Shown: positions 5,710 through 7,881 of the stretch, one piece after another | Numbering within the stretch: the first letter of the stretch is position 1 | Layout: each line of letters starts with the position of its first letter | NCBI RefSeq assembly: GCF_022780145.1 | Contig: NZ_JALEXO010000203.1 | Coordinates: 1-7,881 of the forward strand | Source of the DNA: Intestinibacter sp. | GTDB taxonomy: Bacteria; Bacillota; Clostridia; Peptostreptococcales; Peptostreptococcaceae | Direction of reading: 5' to 3' | Length of the DNA stretch: 7,881 nucleotides | Position numbers and translations under genes: made by a program | The notes under the pieces: model-generated | The model's input: only the letters and a program-made list of their open reading frames with translations | What the model was told of the DNA's origin: nothing | Database searches by the model: none

Positions 5710-6660
5710 ATGGATTATATTTTATTATTAGTAGGATTTTTATTTTTAATTAAAGGAGCAGATGGATTCGTATCAGGAGCATCATCTATAGCTAAAAAAT
5801 TTAGTATCCCTCCTTTAATAATAGGTCTTACAATAGTCGCATTTGGGACGAGTGCGCCGGAAGCAGCAGTAAGTGTTACGGCAGCTCTAAAAGGCCAAAA
5901 TGATATGGCAATAGCGAATGTAGTAGGATCTAATATATTTAACTTTTTAGTTGTAATAGGTCTAACATCTATAGTAAAGCCTATCAAGGTTCAAAAGAGT
6001 ACGATTATAAAGGAGTTTCCATTTGTAACCTTGGCTTGCTTTGTACTTGCAGTAATATCACACGATACTAGATTCCAAGATGGAGCTACACAAAATATGT
6101 TATCTAGAGCAGATGGGTATATATTACTAGCATTGTTTGCGATATTTATGTACTACTTAATTGAGATGGCTCTTACATCTAAGGATCAAGCACAAGAAGA
6201 CGAAGTCGAAGAAATTGCACTTTCAAAAAGTATACTATACAGTATTTTAGGAATCGCTGGAATAGTAATAGGTGGTCAGTTAGTAGTAAACTCAGCTAGC
6301 AATATAGCTCTAGCTTGGGGTATGAGTGAAAACTTAGTAGGCTTAACTATAGTATCTGTAGGAACTTCTCTGCCAGAATTAGTTACAAGTCTAGTTGCAG
6401 CTAGAAAAGGCGAAAGTGATATAGCTATAGGAAATGCTGTAGGTTCAAACGTATTTAATTTGCTATTTGTACTTGGTATATCAGCATCAATACACAGTAT
6501 AGCAGTTCATCCGATTGTATTTTACGATATGCTTGTAATGATACTTACAACTCTTTTAGCTTATTTGCTTTCAGCTACAAAGAGAACTATTAGTAGAGGA
6601 GAAGGCGTCGTTTTATCATCACTTTACGTCGTGTATTTAGCTTATATAATAATGAGATAA
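5710..6660 (+). CDS. Calcium/sodium antiporter-family membrane protein (CaCA, YrbG-like)
   Basis: This 316-residue integral membrane protein has the inverted two-repeat architecture of the Ca2+/cation antiporter family, which normally exports Ca2+ in exchange for Na+ or H+. The first alpha repeat contains GLTIVAFGTSAPE (39-51, Glu51) and ANVVGSNIFN (69-78). The second contains GLTIVSVGTSLPE, ending at Glu223, and GNAVGSNVFN. The two Glu residues and the surrounding GTS.PE and GSN.FN segments line the ion-binding site in the family. The halves, about five hydrophobic segments each, are joined by an acidic loop (SKDQAQEDEVEEIALSK), as is common in these proteins. Length is normal for the YrbG group. 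The start ATG 5710 has an unusually poor immediate ribosome binding site. It lies 53 bases after dinG with no terminator between, but no functional link to dinG is evident. The ion specificity cannot be read from the sequence. Confidence 0.9.
   Translation: MDYILLLVGFLFLIKGADGFVSGASSIAKKFSIPPLIIGLTIVAFGTSAPEAAVSVTAALKGQNDMAIANVVGSNIFNFLVVIGLTSIVKPIKVQKSTIIKEFPFVTLACFVLAVISHDTRFQDGATQNMLSRADGYILLALFAIFMYYLIEMALTSKDQAQEDEVEEIALSKSILYSILGIAGIVIGGQLVVNSASNIALAWGMSENLVGLTIVSVGTSLPELVTSLVAARKGESDIAIGNAVGSNVFNLLFVLGISASIHSIAVHPIVFYDMLVMILTTLLAYLLSATKRTISRGEGVVLSSLYVVYLAYIIMR
6623..6650 (+). promoter_or_regulatory. Candidate promoter at the antiporter 3' end, driving the AEC permease gene
   Basis: TTTACG (6623-6628) and an exact TATAAT (6645-6650) are 16 bases apart. 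Transcription would begin near 6657, at the antiporter stop codon. The resulting leader of about 70 bases would contain the terminator hairpin at 6671-6706. After that hairpin only 19 bases remain before the AEC start codon, leaving no room for another promoter. The permease therefore relies on this promoter or on read-through. Confidence 0.42.
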
Positions 6661-6670
6661 AATAATTTAT

Positions 6671-6706
6671 AGTGCTTGAAGTGATTTATCACTTCAAGAC
6701 TTTTTT
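6671..6706 (+). terminator. Strong intrinsic terminator between the antiporter and AEC permease genes
   Basis: CTTGAAGTGA (6675-6684) pairs perfectly with TCACTTCAAG (6689-6698) around the tetraloop TTTA. AGT (6671-6673) and ACT (6699-6701) extend the stem past a bulged G6674. Six Ts follow at 6701-6706. It ends 19 bases before the next start codon, so it can act either as the antiporter terminator or as an attenuator in the AEC leader. Confidence 0.88.
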
Positions 6707-6725
6707 GTGTTGAAGGAGGGAATAT

Positions 6726-7643
6726 ATGGATATACAGGTTATAATAAACCAAATGGTCATATTGTTTTTAGTTATGATAGTAGGATATATAGCCAACAAA
6801 GTAAAAATACTAGATAAAGAGTTAAATCAAAAATTATCTTCATTGGTGTTAAATGTAACATCGCCTGCACTTATTTTATACTCTGTTTCAGAGCCTGTAG
6901 AAGGTGATTTGAATACCGTGCTTCAGATATTTTTACTTTCAGTAGCTGTATATGTCGTATTGCCGTTTATAGGCATATTTTTTGCTAGAATTTTAAAAGT
7001 AGCTAAAGAAGATAGAAATTTATATCAATTTATGACTATATTTTCAAATATAGGATTTATGGGGTATCCAGTAATTCAAGCAATATTTGGAAAGGAAGCT
7101 CTATTTTTTGCATCTATATGCAATTTAGTTTTTAATATATTCTGTTTTAGCTATGGAGTATTTTTAATATCTGGAGCGGGAAAGGTATCGTTTGACTATA
7201 AGAAATTGATAAATCCAGGTATAATTTTTTCTATAATAGCAGTTGTAATTTACCTTACAAAATGGCAGATGCCTGTGATAATCGGTGAGACGTCAGATTT
7301 AGTAGGGTCTATAACGACACCACTTGCTATGATGATAATAGGTTCTTCTCTAGCAGAAATTCCAATAAAGGAAGTAGTAAGCGATATCAGAATATATATT
7401 TATACGATAATAAAACAAATTATTATGCCTATTTTATTTTGGTGGGTGCTTAAGTTTATCGTGCACGATGCTATGGTTTTAGGAGTTTTAGTCGTTTTAA
7501 TAGCTATGCCTGTTGGAACTATTGCGATTATGTTTTGCAACCAATTTGGAGGGAATACATCGTTAGCATCGAAGTCAATATTTATAACAACACTCGCCAG
7601 TGTATTTACAATACCGACATTGGTGTATTTGTTGTTTGCTTAA
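6726..7643 (+). CDS. AEC-family permease (auxin efflux carrier-like, Mem_trans)
   Basis: This 305-residue protein is almost wholly hydrophobic, with about ten membrane segments in a five-plus-five pattern. Approximate spans are 8-26, 37-55, 66-90, 102-120, 125-148, 162-180, 190-210, 222-243, 247-268 and 284-304. Family marks are the N-terminal GYIANKVKILD (20-30), NVTSPALI (43-50) and the SNIGFMGYP stretch at 107-115, plus the second-half ITTPLAMMIIGSSLA. Bacterial AEC proteins export or import small organic acids such as malate, malonate or amino-acid-derived compounds; nothing here fixes the substrate. The start is ATG 6726 with AAGGAGG at 6713-6719, a strong site. A strong terminator lies immediately upstream, so expression is probably controlled separately from the antiporter. 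The RNase H gene begins 16 bases after its stop and is likely in the same transcript. Confidence 0.9.
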   Translation: MDIQVIINQMVILFLVMIVGYIANKVKILDKELNQKLSSLVLNVTSPALILYSVSEPVEGDLNTVLQIFLLSVAVYVVLPFIGIFFARILKVAKEDRNLYQFMTIFSNIGFMGYPVIQAIFGKEALFFASICNLVFNIFCFSYGVFLISGAGKVSFDYKKLINPGIIFSIIAVVIYLTKWQMPVIIGETSDLVGSITTPLAMMIIGSSLAEIPIKEVVSDIRIYIYTIIKQIIMPILFWWVLKFIVHDAMVLGVLVVLIAMPVGTIAIMFCNQFGGNTSLASKSIFITTLASVFTIPTLVYLLFA

Positions 7644-7659
7644 AAACAGGAGGTAACAT

Positions 7660-7881
7660 ATGGCAAAGAAAAAGGTATACGCTATAAAAGAAGGATTTGA
7701 TTTTTCAAAAAATGAGAGGGTACAAAATAAATTAGTGGACTCTTGGAGCGAGTGTCAAAAGTACATAAAAGGTGTAAAAGGGGCTATATATAAAAGTTTT
7801 GAGGATGTAGAGGAGGCAAAATCTTTTTTACAAAAGGGAAGCGAATTACTGAGAAAAGGAAAAGATCCTTACGATGAAAAC
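7660..7881 (+). CDS. rnhA: Ribonuclease HI-type protein with N-terminal hybrid-binding (viroplasmin-like) domain (partial)
   Basis: The gene starts at ATG 7660 behind AGGAGG (7648-7653) and runs off the window after 74 codons. Residues 5-53 match the small RNA/DNA hybrid-binding domain found at the N terminus of eukaryotic RNase H1 and many clostridial RNase HI proteins. The visible pattern is KVYAIKEGF, then VDSWSECQKYIKGVKGAIYKSFEDVEEAKSFL. The Trp, the Cys, the GVKGA.YKSF segment and the following acidic helix are the usual conserved positions. A longer loop between the first two strands (DFSKNERVQNKL) is a variation seen in Firmicutes versions. The protein should degrade RNA in RNA/DNA hybrids, but the catalytic RNase H domain is beyond the window. 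The domain also occurs alone, so the RNase H assignment is inferred from family habit. Confidence 0.8.
   Translation, partial: MAKKKVYAIKEGFDFSKNERVQNKLVDSWSECQKYIKGVKGAIYKSFEDVEEAKSFLQKGSELLRKGKDPYDEN

Noticed and set aside
5715..5987. Minus-strand open frame of 90 codons inside the antiporter gene
   Set aside because: It mirrors the conserved first alpha repeat and shows no features of its own.
1..7881. CRISPR array, insertion sequence, phage or toxin-antitoxin or other defence system
   Set aside because: No regularly spaced repeats, transposase or integrase motifs, terminal inverted repeats or paired small toxin-antitoxin genes are present; the DinG here is a full repair-type fusion without CRISPR-associated neighbours.

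Overview
The window is AT-rich and densely packed, with strong AGGAGG-type ribosome binding sites, frequent AGA/ATA codons, U-tailed intrinsic terminators and a TTG start. This fits a low-GC Gram-positive of the class Clostridia. The gene set agrees: a PdaA-type peptidoglycan deacetylase, a DnaQ-DinG fusion, and an RNase H with an N-terminal hybrid-binding domain. I cannot name a genus. I see no phage genes, insertion sequences, CRISPR array, rRNA or tRNA, and no sign of recent transfer. It reads as ordinary chromosome.

Layout: (1) the 3' end of pyrG (CTP synthase), then after an AT-rich gap with no visible terminator an ATP-PPi loop enzyme of the Dph6 (diphthine-ammonia ligase) family, closed by a terminator at 858-905. 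(2) A 152-residue protein of unknown function at 1023-1481, convergent with a minus-strand pdaA-like gene (1528-2358), with one hairpin terminator between them. (3) A 202-base AT-rich divergent intergenic region carrying the promoters of pdaA (minus) and dinG (plus). (4) dinG (2561-5656), followed without a visible terminator by a Ca2+/Na+ antiporter-type (CaCA) membrane protein (5710-6660). (5) A strong terminator at 6671-6706, preceded by a good candidate promoter, then an AEC-family permease (6726-7643) and, 16 bases later, the start of an RNase HI-type gene cut by the window end.

The genes do not form one pathway. They are housekeeping and accessory functions side by side: nucleotide synthesis, nucleic-acid repair and processing (dinG, RNase H), cell-wall modification and two transporters. 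I found no convincing new multi-gene system. The points worth a second look are: a Dph6 family enzyme in a bacterium, where its known substrate is absent; a DinG that keeps both a complete exonuclease active site and four candidate Fe-S cysteines; a terminator in the probable leader of the AEC permease gene, with an arm sequence repeated over the Shine-Dalgarno region; two mutually exclusive small hairpins before the antiporter start codon; and a possible sporulation-type promoter with a 16-base palindrome before pdaA.
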